Notes: generated from the letters alone by a model not told the origin. Counted from the stretch's first letter, positions 42,260 through 54,907 are shown. The stretch is 64,000 nt of DNA from Torymus aiolomorphi (GCA_036365515.1 CM070875.1:95047128-95111127); one strand, 5' to 3'. Program-made: numbers and translations.

Positions 42260-43309
42260 TCAAAAACGCACATCCGCTGAATCAGACCAAAGGTGCAGAC
42301 TTTCAACCTTTATTGGGAAAGATTCGATAAAAGAGTGAGTCAGTCGAACGAGTAGCAACGCAGCGCAAAGCTCTAAGCGAGGTATTCTTAGCGTCTTCAG
42401 AGGGGCAACTCGTGTTTTGGCAACTTGAAGTGTGACTAGAACCCTTTGGCCTTGAATTAAGCGCAGATAAATTACTGCACCATATGCAAACTTGGAAGCA
42501 TCTGCAAATCCGTGAACTTCAATTAGTTCACATTGGTGAGTGTATCCATTCCAGCGAGAGATTTTGTTCTCAGAAATAGAGGGAAGATCATTCAACCAAT
42601 TTTGCCAACGAATAGAGATTTCATGAGGGAGCTCCTTATCCCAACCAACCTTAAGAATCCATAGAGACTGCATAATAATTTTTGCAGTGAACACAACGGG
42701 AGCTAACCATCCCATAGGACCGAAGATACGAGCAATTCTTGAGAGGACTGAACGTTTGGTAAAGGGTAGTTCGAACGGGGTATCCTCAATGTGAAAACTG
42801 AAATCGTCCGTGTTAGGTTGCCAATCTATACCCCAAATTGGCACGGATGTTTCTGAGGCAAATAATGTAATGGAATCCGCAGCTAACATATTCGAGGGTA
42901 GATAACAGAGGACTTCAGTATTATTTGATGTCCATTTTCGAAGATTGAGATGACCTCGTTTAAACAGTTGAACTAACTCATCTTGTTCTTTTAATGCTTC
43001 ATCAAGTGAGTGTGCACCAGTAAGCACATTATCCGAGTACATCTCTGATCAAACAGCTTCAGCAGCGATTGGAAAAGTTTTGCCATAGTCTTCGGCTAAT
43101 TTCAAGAAAGTTCGTATGGCTAGAAATGACGAGCATGCCAATCCATACGTCACCGTAGTCAAGCGATAAGTTTGAACAGGTTCATCCTTATTGAAACGCC
43201 ATAAGATCGACTGATAAGGTTGATCAACTGGTTCAACACCAATTTGTCTGAACATTTTCTCCACGTCAGCTGAAAGGGCGATCTTGTACCTACGCCAAGC
43301 ACAGATCAA
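42260..43309 (-). pseudogene. BEL/Pao reverse transcriptase and RNase H
   Basis: 43049-43309 has the finger/palm block LSADVEKMFRQIGV and SILWRFNKDEPV with the first catalytic Asp region. 42260-43042 begins at the active-site motif, which reads YSDN before VLTGAHS, so the second catalytic Asp is Asn. RNase H follows (VHGFADASKFAYGAVIYLR with its Asp). A stop at 43043-43048 separates the parts. Confidence 0.8.
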
Positions 43310-43378
43310 CGGATTCTGAAGAAGATTAGGCCCAACATGTAGGAGGTCGTTGACCGAGACTCCTGCTTTAGTTTTACT

Positions 43379-43879
43379 TTAGCCATTGAATACAGTACCT
43401 AATTTGGTAGTAGTACTTGTTTCTTTCCACACACCATGGTGAGGTAAGAAGGCTTGACTTTTGTTAGACAACGAATCGAAATTTGCGAGTGACATATGAC
43501 CTAGGTCAATGTACTCTCTCATGAATTCTGTATAGGCTAATTTCAATTTTTCGAAGTTTGCTTCGAGACGATTAAGTGCGCGTAATGCGGCAGAATGAGA
43601 GCTCTCGAGATGAGCAGACGTCAACTGGTCTCGACCTTTCCAGGGTAGACTTACTATATATTGCCCTGTTTCATCTTGACGAGTTGTTTTTCGATAAAAA
43701 TTCTCGCATGCTTGTTCGTCAGGCGAGTAAGATTTTTTTTCAGTGACCATCTCCTCCGCCCTCCAAAAATCTTGTACGAGCTCCAAAAGTTTGGCTTCAT
43801 GCTCACAGCTGTCCGAACAATGAAGAGATATTGATTCTAGCCCTATTTTTGAAGGTGAAAAAGAGAGATTTCCTGTCAA
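43379..43879 (-). pseudogene. BEL/Pao protease-RT connection region
   Basis: It contains LVQDFWRAEEMV, FYRKTTRQDETGQYIVSLPW and LGHMSLANFD, the conserved lead-in to RT in BEL/Pao Pol. A nearly identical 50-base duplication ('gagatttcctgtcaagag...tatccgag...gaactaagtgctatcggctgaagac') sits at 43870-43985. Confidence 0.7.
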
Positions 43880-43949
43880 GAGCCATCCGAGTATGGAACT
43901 AAGTGCTATCGGCTAAAGACTTTGGCCCTGAGAGATTTCCTGTCAAGAG

Positions 43950-44639
43950 CTATCCGAGTTTGGAACTAAGTGCTATCGGCTGAAGACTTTTGATTTTCAT
44001 GATAAGCGCTTGCACTGAGTCTGCTAGTTGCAGCCCTCTTAAGTATTCGAAATTAGAATTACCACCTACGACGGGGGGCTTATAGGATGAGAGTTTTGGC
44101 AAAACTATAGAGTCAACCTTTAGAGAGAAATTTGAAACCAAATGAGGTTGTATAGAAAGACAAGGTACCTTAGAAGAAACAGCAGCTGTCTTTTCGCCTA
44201 TACCTTGAATGTGCGTATCACTGGTTCTACAATCTAATGAGAGCAAGTTACACAAAGATTGTGTAACAAGTGAGATTTGAGATCCGGGGTCGATGAGCGC
44301 ACGAACTTGAATTTTGGTTCCGTGAGGACCAAGGGCGTTAACCCTAGCGGTAGCCAAAAGTACTCCTGTACTTTTAGTACTTACTCCACTATTAAGGGAG
44401 ACTGGCTGTGAGGCAAGTTGAAAGTCATTGGAAACGACAACGTTGCTACAGTTTGGATTAATGGTGCCGGACACTGAGTCAATCTGATCAGTCTGCGGCG
44501 AACTGATTACTTGACTGCTGTCAATGTGCACCAAAGTGTAATGCTTAGATTTACAAAGGATGCATCGGTACGTGGAAGTACAACTTCTGACGTTGTGCTT
44601 CCCTAAACAATTGTAACAAAGATTAGAAGATCTGATCAA
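43950..44639 (-). pseudogene. BEL/Pao zinc knuckles and protease
   Basis: The start shows two Cys/His clusters (CYNCLGKHNVRSC and CILCKSKHYTLVH). The aspartic protease follows with ALIDPGSQISLVTQSL, a BEL-type variant of the D-[ST]-G motif. The frame is contiguous for 230 codons and ends at a stop in the linker to RT. Confidence 0.75.
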
Positions 44640-44645
44640 TTCCTT

Positions 44646-45763
44646 TCACTCACGAATCGTTTTATTGAGAAATCGTTCACATCTATCTGTAAAATGATGT
44701 TGATTACAAATCGAACATTTCTTTTTTGTTGGGTTCGAAGATGAGGTTTGAAGCGAATAAACCGCCTGAGCATTGTCATGCTCTGATTTACGAGGTTTTG
44801 AATTTGTGGATTGAGCTTTTGAATTATTTGTTGAAGACGATCTAGTGCCGGCTTCGATGGCCTCTAGAGTGAGGGTTTGACTACGAAGAAAAGCTTGAAG
44901 TTGCTCCATTATCGGTGGATCGACACTATCACCTAGATGCTTTTCCCATTCTTTACGAATATTTAAGTCAAGAAGATTCAGCGTAAAATGAACAATTAAA
45001 TCACTACCTAAAGAAGCCGCTCTATTTAGAGAGGTCAGACTAGCGATGGGATTGAAAATTTCCCTATAAATCCGTTTGATTTCCGACGAAGAATCTGCCT
45101 TCATGGATTTAACTGAAAAGATTTCTGAGATGTGAGAGCTAACAATGCGATGTTGATTCTCGTAATATTCGATCAAAGCTGTCCATGCTCGTTCATAATT
45201 ATCACCAGAAATTGGAAGAGATTTAATTTTCTCAAGTGCTTCACCTGTAAGGTGAGTGCGAAGACAATGCAATTTTAGAACAGGCGTTAAGTCTTCGCGA
45301 CGATGTATGACTGAACGAAAGACGTCTCTAAAATTTTTCCAATCCGAGAATTTCCCCGAAAACTTTGGTAAATCTACCTTCGGTAAAGATTGAAACGAAA
45401 CGTTAGTTGCATGAGCAGGATAGTGGCAACTGGAGCAACATTCGAATTGGAGGAGCCTTGATTGGCATCTCTTGTTCTAACAGCCTTTAAGTAATCAAGA
45501 AATTCTCCTCGGCGGACAAAAAAACTATCCTCAACCAATTCACAGAGGTTAGTTGTAAAATAGGCATGAGTTTTATCAAGTACCTCGAGCTTCAGAATTG
45601 ACTCGTGATGTAACTGAAAAGTCGCATAATTTGCTTCAAGTCCGGCAAGACATGACTCCGCATAACCTTTCGTCATGTTATCTTTACCCCTAGATTTGAA
45701 ATTTTGAAATGAATTATTAATTCTAGCTTGGAGTAACAACTGTCGAGTATGTAGTCCCTCCAT
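44646..45763 (-). pseudogene. BEL/Pao Gag
   Basis: 45374-45763 gives the N-terminal part (MEGLHTRQLLLQARINNSF, then the helical HAYFTTNLCELVED). 44646-45272 continues with the DUF1759-type core (LTGEALEKIKSLPISGDNY, NRAASLGSDLIVHF) and a Ser-rich tail ending at a Cys/His cluster (CSICNQHHFTDRC). A frame change lies between 45272 and 45374. The likely initiation codon is the ATG at 45763. Confidence 0.75.
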
Positions 45764-48700
45764 TTTGAGATCAAAGTAATTTGACTAGCAACGAGTTTTG
45801 ACTGTTTAACCTAGGTATTGAGTTAACTATGTTTATCCACTCGAAAGTAGAGTAACCATAAGTGAAAATTGTTACAATTAAGCCTTAGCCTAGGTTATAA
45901 TACTTATGATAGTATGAACGTAGATATTCGCTTAAAGATGCGACGTTGAGGGCGTCTGCTAACGTTCTCACGGTGAATCAGTTGATGATCCACAGCGTTG
46001 ACTGCACGAAGTGAAGTTACTGCCAACGATGTATTCAGCTATCCCTGCAGCGCAGTCAGCAACTGATTGTGAGTCAACAATGCATCAGTCGTGATTCTCA
46101 GTTGAAAGCAACGAAATCTCTTATTATGTGCAGTCGTCGTCCAATGAAACTGCAAGGTCACATAACATAAGTATTTGCTAAGTCAGATATTGCATTCAAC
46201 TTTTTCAAGACAAGTTAAATATTATAATTAATTTTATAATAAACTCAACCCAAATTAAATAGTTCTAATCTCAAATTAAATGTACTCAATTTTAATTAAA
46301 GTAGTCTTTACATTAAATAGAGATCATTAAATTCTCTTTGAATTGCATGAAGAGACTAAAATGACTAGACGAAAAGTCGCACAAATGGGCGCGTGCTTAA
46401 ATTGCATGTAAATTGCATGTAGCTGAAGCTACAATTCTGAATTCTTTCGTGAGAAGCATTGTAAGGATCGGTGTAACTTTACGTGCAGCTACAGCTACAA
46501 GTTTCGCGTCGTGCCATTGCGGAATGTATCGTGCTCTACCACTCGCTAGTTGAAAATTAGGTTTGGTACGAAAGCGCGCGTACTTGGCGCCCCAGTATGT
46601 GTATACTTTTTGACGTTAAATTGTCTAGTTATTCTAGTTATTTTGCGTGTGTGTAATAACCGCTAATTCTGTGATTGTCACTTGGAGGAAAACTACTGTC
46701 TAGTAGGATTTCTCACCCGCGGTTGCCCTGATCCCCAGCAATCGTGATAAAGTGAAATAAAAGAAAGTAGATTGATATGCAAGTATAAGCACAACGCCAC
46801 ATTGTGAAATGTAAATGTGGCAATAATAAAAAGAATTGTACAAACTGAATAAAATTCAATATGATTTGGTATTCAAACAAGGAAAAAAAACCTTATTGCA
46901 CAACCCTACCAATGCGAAAAAAAGACAAAAGTAAAAGAAAGAGAGAGAGGGAGAGAAAGGGCGCTAGTACCTGGTCAAAAGAAAACTAAAAAAAAAAATA
47001 AAAACAAGAAATATCAAATTAAAATAAGTTCATTTAATGCATGTCAACTTTTTTTCAATCTTCATTCAAGAAACAATATAATATACTAAACAAAAAATAC
47101 AGATATGCATACTAAGAACCAAGTACATCCGGCTCGAGCGCAGGTGCACTCGTGCCACTCTAGCACGTTCGGATCTTGATGGGGGGGGGGGGGGGTACCT
47201 CTGTAACGGAGACAAGTACTCATACACACGCGACCACACAAACGCACAAACACGCACTCACGCACGCATGCAAACATTGCGCGAGCAGGCGAAGCTAGAG
47301 GCGAGGCGGTAGGAGCCGCGAATGAGCGGCACGTGCCCGAATAATTAAACGAGAGAGAAATTAAAGGTAAGAGAGAGAGAAAAAAATACCATCAAGGAGA
47401 GAGAAGAAGCTCAGAGGAGCAGTACTAACCGAGCCTCGACGCCAGATGCAGGTAGCGAGGGAGAGCGGAGAGTCCGGGGCACGCAACTAGAGTGGTCGGA
47501 CCCCGACGACAAGGCCACGGATCCGATGAATCGCGCGCCCTAGACTTCGCTGCAGTCTCCATCACATCAGAGCAGCGTCGTCGAGCATCGTCGTCGCCGA
47601 CGTCACGACCCCTCAACGACGACAGACACACCGCGACCGAGGCCGACGCAAGACGAGCTGAACATCAGATAAGGCTTGGCAGAGGAGATCGAGCTGAACG
47701 TCAGAAGAGGCGGAGCAGAGCGAACGAGTCCGAGCCCAGCAGTCGTCGGACAAGACACCGCAGCACCGCACCTTAGTCAGTACACGATATCATTGCGCCG
47801 GCTGAAAGTGGGTCGGTTGGCATTCGTGGCGAACTCATCAAAGGGGCGACCGTTCTCTCTCCCTCTCACCGCGATGGTAGATCGCGTACGTTTGTAGCGC
47901 GTACATTACCCCCAGCCCATCGCTGCGTAGCACGCTCCGAAGGCACCGCGGATCCAATGCCAGCAAAGAGCGCGAAGCAACGCGCATCTAATATATAGCT
48001 ACTGCGTGTTATGTAAATCCTGAGTAGTGAATAATAAGTTGAGATTATATTTAACTGCTTGCCTATACACATTGATTCCGGCGAACGCGTCGCCGGCTAT
48101 CCCAGCTCCACTTTGCATGAGAATTACAGAAGGAAGTACCAAGGCAGCAACGACGAGCTAACGCAGGGTCAAAGAGGCCCGTACGAACGTGGCTCTCGTC
48201 CACGCGCAAATCCCCTCGCGGACTCCGGTTTACATTAAGTGGCCGCTGCATTCTGGCTGACGCTCAGCCTGGGGGAGAGCCAGAGGACTGGTACCAAGCG
48301 ATCACGGACTTTGTCGTTCATGCAAGTCACGATGCAAAGTCACAAGTAAATAAAAATAATACTGCCTTTCATAAAATTAAAAGGGACTTCTGATAAATTT
48401 TTAGTCCTTTTCATATTTTTCTTAGTTTTTGTAATTTTTCATTTTTTCACACCACGTAGTCTATCAATAACTACAAATACATATTAAAACTAATATTAAT
48501 GTTGACAATTGTGATCAAAATTCTTTCAATAATCTAGAAACACTTCCCTATTGGAATAAAATTTTGTCATTATTAAATTTTATAAACAAATTTACTTTTG
48601 TTGCAAACGTTTGTTTTTACTTTTATATTTTATTGTTAGCAAATAAACTATTTTTAAGTAATTATTAGCAAGAAGACGTAATTATTAATAAAAGTAAGTC

Positions 48701-48925
48701 ATTATTATTCATTCATGTATTTATATAACTGGATTGATTCCATGTTAGTTAATAATTATAATTGCATAATTGCCTGATTATGAGAGACTTTACGTAATAT
48801 TATTATATCTATACACATGATGCACTACGAAAAATGCTAAAAAAATAAATATAATTCTGCTTCTTTCTAAAAACATTTAGTAATAATAAGATTTAGAAAT
48901 TAATTTAACATAAATACAGTTCGAA
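45764..48925. other. No supported gene
   Basis: 45764-46740 is the probable 5' untranslated and LTR part of the BEL/Pao element. 46880-47000 is purine-rich. 47179-47194 is a G tract. 47260-48290 is GC-richer and gives only short overlapping ORFs without domain motifs. 48330-48925 is AT-rich unique sequence. Confidence 0.45.
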
Positions 48926-49270
48926 AATTAAATTACATAATTTGTCTTATTACAAACCGTATTTATATTAAGTTTGATTGACGCGACATCCACGCATATG
49001 AGTAATCGGCATCCAACAATAAGCAAAACGATTCTTGAAATAATTTTTAACACCAAGTAGCTGGGAGACGCAGGGTCCACGTATATAAGCGAGTCACATA
49101 GACATGCACCAGTAAGCAAGACGATTATTTAAATAATTTATACACACAAGTAGCCGGGGGACGAGAGCACCACACATATAAAGGAGTTATGTAGACATGC
49201 AACAATAAGAACACGATTACTTAAATAATATTTAAACTTAAGTAGCTGGGGGACACGAGGTCCACGCATA

Positions 49271-51116
49271 TATGGGAGCGTCCGCCAGAAACCAGCCAGC
49301 GGGCGCGCGCGACGCATTTTTCGTGCAAAATACGCTCTGTTCAACTCGCTCGTAATCGTATTCTGAGTCTCTCAGAAAAAAACAAGACATATAACGATAG
49401 ATTTTTTCCTGCTCTTTCCAATGGTGCTATTGTTATTACTCCGAAACTTTTTCTTCTGGTCGAAAATTCGAGTTGAAAGTTCAGAACCATTTTTCTTAAA
49501 GTATATCATGTTTGTTTTCAAAATGCATATCACCATTCAGAAGTAAAAGCCTTAAGCTACAAAATCCTAAATTTTCAAATTGGAGAAATGAAGGGATTAA
49601 AAAGTAACAAGATTAAAAAGACAGCGGCGAGTGGCAGCGTGAGCACTTCACACTGCGCTCGGATGCGCCGCACGCTGGGGCTTCGTATAATTAGCTCGTA
49701 ATCGTATTTTGAGTCTTTCAGAAAAAAACAAGAGACATATATCAATAGATTTTTTCCTGCTCTTTCCAATGGTACTATTCCTTTTACTCCCAAACACTTT
49801 CTTCTGGTCGAAAATTCGAGTAGAATGTTCAGAACCATTTTTCTTAAAGTATAACATATTTTTCTCAAAATGCATATCACCATTCGAAAGTACAAGGTAT
49901 AAGCTACAAAACCCTAAATTTTCATGTTGGAGAAACGTAGAGCTCAAAAGTAATAAGATTAAAAAGACAACGGCGAGTGACCGCATGGACTCTGTTTTGC
50001 GCATGGACTCTGTTTTGCGCATGGACGTGCCACTGTATGCGTATATATCTATTATATGCGTATATATCTTTAATCGTTGCACTTCCACGTGTTATCATTT
50101 CTGCCACTGGAGGGACTGAGACCACACAGTCGTTCCCAATACTTAAAAAAGGTCCTTGGAAGGTATTTATCACTCACTGAAAATGTTTTCTTCCTCAATA
50201 TTTATTATTTACATAATAAAAAAAACTTTATAATATCAACGATTTTCAATCCCTGTTGTAACCCTTTTGATAAAGCAAAGCATTCACCTAAACTGAAGTT
50301 TGTTTCTGAAAAAATGAAAGCTCGTCTTACGAACTTACAAGATAAAGATAAAATATGTGATTCTTGTCGATTAAAATTTGATGCGAAAATTGAGGAAGAA
50401 AATGTAGTGTCAATGGAAGAGTCTAGAGAAATTATTTCTAATTATTACTTTAGAGCCCTACGTTTCTCCAACTTAAAAATTTAGGGTTTTGTAGCTTATA
50501 ACTTGTACTTTCGAATAATGCTATGCATTATGAAGAACAGCATGTTATACTTTAAGAAAAATGGTTTTGAACTTCCCACTCGAATTTCCAACCAGAAGAA
50601 AGTGTTTGGGAGTAAAAAGAATAGCACCACTGGCAAGAGCAGGAAAAAATCTATTGATATATGTCTCTTGTTTTTTTCTGAGAGACTCAAAATACGATTA
50701 CGAGCTCATTATACCAAGCCCCAGCGTGCGGCGCGCCCGAGCGCAGCGCAAAGAGCTCGCGCGGCCACTCGCCACTCTCTTTTTAATCTTGTTACTTTTG
50801 AGCCCTCCATTTCTCCAATTTGAAAATTTAGGGTTTTGTAGCTTCAGACTTGTACTTTCGAACGTGCATTTTGAAAGAAAAAACATGATATATTTTGAGA
50901 AAAATGGCTCTGAACTTTATACTCGAATTTTCGACCAGAAGAGATTCGGAGAAAAAAATGACACCATTAGACAGAGCAGGAAAAAATCTATCGATATGTC
51001 TTGTTTTCTTCTGAGAGACTCAGAATACGATTACGAGAGAGTTGAACAGAGCGTGTTTTGCACGAAAAATGCGTCGCGCGCGCCCGCTGGCTGGTTTCCG
51101 GCGGACGCTCCCATAT
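49271..51116. mobile_element. 1.85 kb foldback element with two-repeat arms
   Basis: The ends TATGGGAGCGTCCGCC (49271) and their inverted copy (ending 51116) continue inward through 'ccagccagcgggcgcgcgcgacgc'. Each arm contains two tandem copies of an about 320-bp unit ('tcagaaaaaaacaag', 'gattttttcctgctctttccaatg', 'tcttctggtcgaaaattcgag'), at 49350-49690, 49700-50000 and inverted at 50490-50810, 50820-51060. TA or ATAT flanks both sides. The centre (50210-50485) holds a different, protein-like fragment. Confidence 0.75.
50230..50484 (+). pseudogene. Cys-containing protein fragment captured in the foldback element
   Basis: The frame reads CCNPFDKAKHSPKLKFVSEK, then ICDSCRLKFDAKIEEEN and EESREIISNYYF. 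The spacing C-N-P-F ... C-D-S-C-R resembles the N-terminal zinc-binding region of a multi-copy insect repeat protein. It runs straight into the arm sequence at 50485, so it is only a 5' fragment. Whether it was captured or is the remnant of the element's own gene cannot be told. Confidence 0.35.
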
Positions 51117-51774
51117 AGGAGTCACGTAGACATAAAACAATAATCAAAACAATTATTAAAATTATTTATAAACCAATGTAGTAGGGGAACGTGAGGTGTA
51201 CGCATATAAGGAAATTATATCAGCGTCCAACACGATAATTAAAATCGATTTTAACCCCAAGTAGCCGGAGGCCCGAGGACCTTGCATATAAGAGAGTCAC
51301 ATAGCATGCAACAATAAGGAAAACGATTCTTGAAATAATGTTTAAACCCAAATAGCCGGGAGACGCGAGGTTCACGTATATAAGGGAGGCATGTAGACAT
51401 GCAACATTAAGAACACGATTACTTAAATAACATTTAAACTTAAGTGGCTGAGGGACATGAGGTCCACACATACATAGGAGTCACGTAGCATGAGGCAATA
51501 ACCAAACCGACCGTTTAAATAATGTTTAAACCGAAGTAGCCGGGGGACGCGAGGTCCACGCATATAGTGAAATGATGTAGACATGCGACAATAAGCAAAA
51601 CGATTATTTAAATAATTTTTAAACCCAAGTAGAAAGGGGATTGAGGCCCATAGATATGGGAGTCACGCAGCCATGCAATAGTAACCACAACGATTATTTA
51701 AATAATTTTTACACCGAAGCAGCCGGGGGACCTGAGGTCCACGCATATAAGGGAATTATGTACACAAGCAACAC

Positions 51775-52071
51775 AAAAAAGAAAGAAAGAAGGGATGGTG
51801 GGGGCCCCCTCCGTCGCCCCCTACCAGTGAAGTACAGCCTGCCCGGATCACCGTCCAGGAGCCCCTTACGTAGAAATGAATCCACGTAGGAGGAGCCTGG
51901 ACGATTCCAGTTACCTCTCCTTAAAGAAGGAAATCAAAAAAGAGGAAGTTGTGCGTTACCCTGTGAGGGCATTTCCACACTATCAGAAGTTATAGAGCAA
52001 AAACGGTTGTATGGCTGAACTACTATGTGGAGTGTAGAATGGGGAAAAACCTCGCTAGGAGTAAAAACCCA
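51775..52071 (+). mobile_element. 297-bp retroposon with 11-bp target duplication
   Basis: ACAAGCAACAC occurs at 51764-51774 and again at 52072-52082, bracketing a segment unrelated to the satellite. It starts with AAAAAAGAAAGAAAG and ends with 'cgctaggagtaaaaaccca'. An 11-bp perfect duplication is typical of LINE-mediated insertion, so this is a SINE or the 3' tip of a non-LTR element. No clear A/B boxes were seen. Confidence 0.65.
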
Positions 52072-52223
52072 TACAAGCAACACGATTATTAAAAACGTTT
52101 TTAACCCAACTCAAGTAGCAGGGGACGCAAGGCCCACACATGTAAGGGAGTTATGTTGACATGCGATAATAAGCAAAACGATTATTTAAATAATTTTCAA
52201 TCCCAAGTAGCTGGGGGACGCAT

Positions 52224-52972
52224 CACAGTGGGCTGAGAGTACAAAAAAATGAACGAAATGCTTGATTCACTCGAATTTCGTACAAAAAAGAATTGTATAC
52301 CGATGGATCCCTTCGTTTTAACCTACTTTTTGAGATAGCATTTCCCTCGAATGGTCGACATGTGTTTATAAACATGTTGTGGTTGCAGTTTTACCGTGTG
52401 GTCGCGAATTCGAAATCGCGCTATCGCATAAGGCTCTGTAGCAATATAACCTCAAAACACGATTTTTATTAATATCATACTCATTTTATTCTTCGTCAAG
52501 CTAAATTAAACTTTCGCACAGAGATTGGAGTAATATCATTATTTATCACGTATTTCAATTTTATTTAAAAATATTGGTTTTGATTTTGCGAAAACCCTCC
52601 TTAAAACGTTAAAAGAATTTTTTTTATATAACAGCTAAGTTATATATTATGATAAACTAGCTTTAGCAAAAAAATTTCAAGCATTATGAAGGGCGAATTA
52701 CACTAAAAATTGCAAAAATAACAAAATATCTGTCAATATGAAGTATTCTTGATCATTTCCGTACATAATAAAACGCTAAAGATTTCGAATTCGCGACCAC
52801 ACGGTAAAACTGCAACCACACATGTTCATAAACACATCTCGACCATTCGAGGGAAATGCTATCTCAAAAAGTAGGTTAAAACGAAGGGATCCATCGGCAT
52901 AAAATTCTCTTTTGTACGAAATTCGAGTGAATCAAACATTTCGTGCATTTTTTTGTACTCTCACCAACTGTG
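52224..52972. mobile_element. 749-bp foldback DNA element with CACAGT termini
   Basis: The inverted arms are 52224-52417 and 52781-52972 (about 193 bases, very similar). Termini read CACAGTGGGCTGAGAGTACA on the left and CACAGTTGGTGAGAGTACA on the right (inverted). Flanks are CGCAT (52219-52223) and CACAT (52973-52977), a possible 5-bp duplication with one change. The core is AT-rich and noncoding. A 5-bp duplication with CACWRTG-like ends is what Transib elements show; this assignment is inferred. Confidence 0.7.
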
Positions 52973-54340
52973 CACATGGTTCATGCATATAAGGAAGTCA
53001 TGTAGACATGCAAAAATAAATCAAACGATTATTTAAACAATTTTCAAACCCAAGTAGCCGGTAGACGCGAGGTCCACGCATATAAGGGAGTCATGTAGAC
53101 ATTCCACAATAAGCAAAATGATTATTTAAACAATTTTCAAAGCGAAGTAGCCGGGGGACGTAAGGTCCACGCATATAAGGAAGGCACGTAAACATACAAC
53201 AATAAGCAAACAATTATTAAAAAGTTTTTAACCCAAGTAGCAGAGGACGCAATACCCACACATACAAGGGAGTCATGTAAATAAACGATCATTTAAATAA
53301 TTTTTAAACGCAAGTAGCCGGGGGATGCATGGTCAATGCGTACAGGGAAGTCATGTAGACATGCAACAATAAGCCAAATGGTTTTTTAAAAAATTTTTAA
53401 ACCCAAGTAGCCGGGGGAGGCGAGGTCCACGCATATAAGGGAGTCATGTATCATGCAACAATAAGAAAACGATTATTTAAATAATATTTAAACATAAGTA
53501 GCTGGGACACATGAGGTCCACACATATACACGAGTCCGGTGGACATGCAATAATGTACTCCCATGTATGCGTGGAACTCGTGTCCAGCAGCTACTTGGGC
53601 TTAACAATTTAAAGAATCGTTTTGCTTATTGTTGCAAGTCTACGTGTCTCCTTTATATGCGTAGACCTCGCGTCCGCCAGTTACGTTGGCTTAAAAATAA
53701 TTTAAAATAATCGAATTGCTTACTGTTGTATATTCACGTAAATCACTTATATGAGTGGACTTCGCGTCCCCCGACTACTTGGGTTTAAGAATTATTGAAT
53801 TAATCGATTGCTTTGTGTTGCATGTCTAGGTGACTGCCTTAGATGGGTGGACCTTAGTTCTCCCGGCTAGTTAGGTTTAAAAATTATTTAAATAATCGTC
53901 TGGCCTAGTGTGGCATGTCTACACGATCCCCATATATGTGTAGACTTCGCGTCCCCGGTTACTCAGGTTTATCAAGTATTTAAATAATTTTCTTGCTTAT
54001 TACTGCATGTGTGCGTGATTCCCTTATATGCATAGACCTCATGTCCTCCAGCAACTTGGGTTTCTAAAATTATTTAAGCAATCGTCGTGCTTACTGTTGC
54101 ATATCTACGTGACTCAATTATATGCGTGAACCTCGTTTCCTCCGGCTACGAGGGTTTAAAAAGTATTTAAATAATCATTTTGCTTATTATTGCATGTCTA
54201 CGTGATTTCCTATATAGGCGGATTTCGCTTTCAACGATTTGTGTTTAAAAATTATTTCAATAATCGTCTTGCTTACAGTGGGTCGTCTGCATGACTCCCT
54301 TATATACGTGAACCGCGCGTCCTCTACCTACTTGGGTTTA

Positions 54341-54811
54341 CAAATACGAATAGAATATAGTAAGTTTATTGCCCTGTAGGCGAAAATTCTAACAAGTCCG
54401 ATTTATATTATGGTAAAGGGTTCGTGCGCCCGCGCTCGTGACGCTCAGCAGTGTATGTGCGCGCCGGCGCACACACAGGCTCGCACGCACGTAAGTCGGC
54501 CTCGCACCGACGGCCGTCGAGCGCCGCGGACGATCGACACGCACGCCCGCGTCGATGGGCCTTGTCCACCGATAGCGACTTCCCGGGCCACAGCGTCCCC
54601 GGGGAAGCCGACGCACGCACGCTCGCGCGCCTGGCCAGGCTTACCTCGTACTCGACGCTCGGCTCTCTCCAGCGGCGTCTGCGTCGGTGATCCTCTCTCC
54701 CTCCGCCTCTCTCCCAGCAGCGACGTGCTACACTCTCTCTCCTAGGCTTTGCTGCAGGCCGATGCCTCGCAGCGCAATCCGCGGCCCCGAGGGCTGCAGC
54801 GGCTTCGCGCT

Positions 54812-54907
<96 letters not shown>

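Larger units (their letters stand above)
40390..45763 (-). mobile_element. BEL/Pao LTR retrotransposon (coding region)
   Basis: Reading leftward the order is gag, zinc knuckles, protease, RT, RNase H, integrase, with DUF1759-type Gag and the BEL-specific linker regions. This order and the motifs are diagnostic of BEL/Pao. Multiple stops and active-site changes show it is dead. A possible primer-binding site (TGGGGCGCCAAG on the minus strand) is at about 46585. Confidence 0.8.
48930..53555 (-). repeat. About 90-bp satellite array, first orientation
   Basis: Units carry in order 'cgattatttaaataat', 'aaacccaagtagc', 'cgggggacgcgaggtcc', 'acgcatataaggga', 'gtcatgtagacatgcaacaataag'. Spacing between the CGGGGGACG anchors is mostly 90-93 bases, with some 77-base units (for example 53058, 53151, 53241, 53318, 53411). 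The array is interrupted by inserts at 49271-51116, 51775-52071 and 52224-52972. Confidence 0.9.

Noticed and set aside
47260..48290. GC-richer interval as a host exon or CpG promoter
   Set aside because: ORFs are short, overlapping and motif-free; no splice-consistent conserved block could be read.
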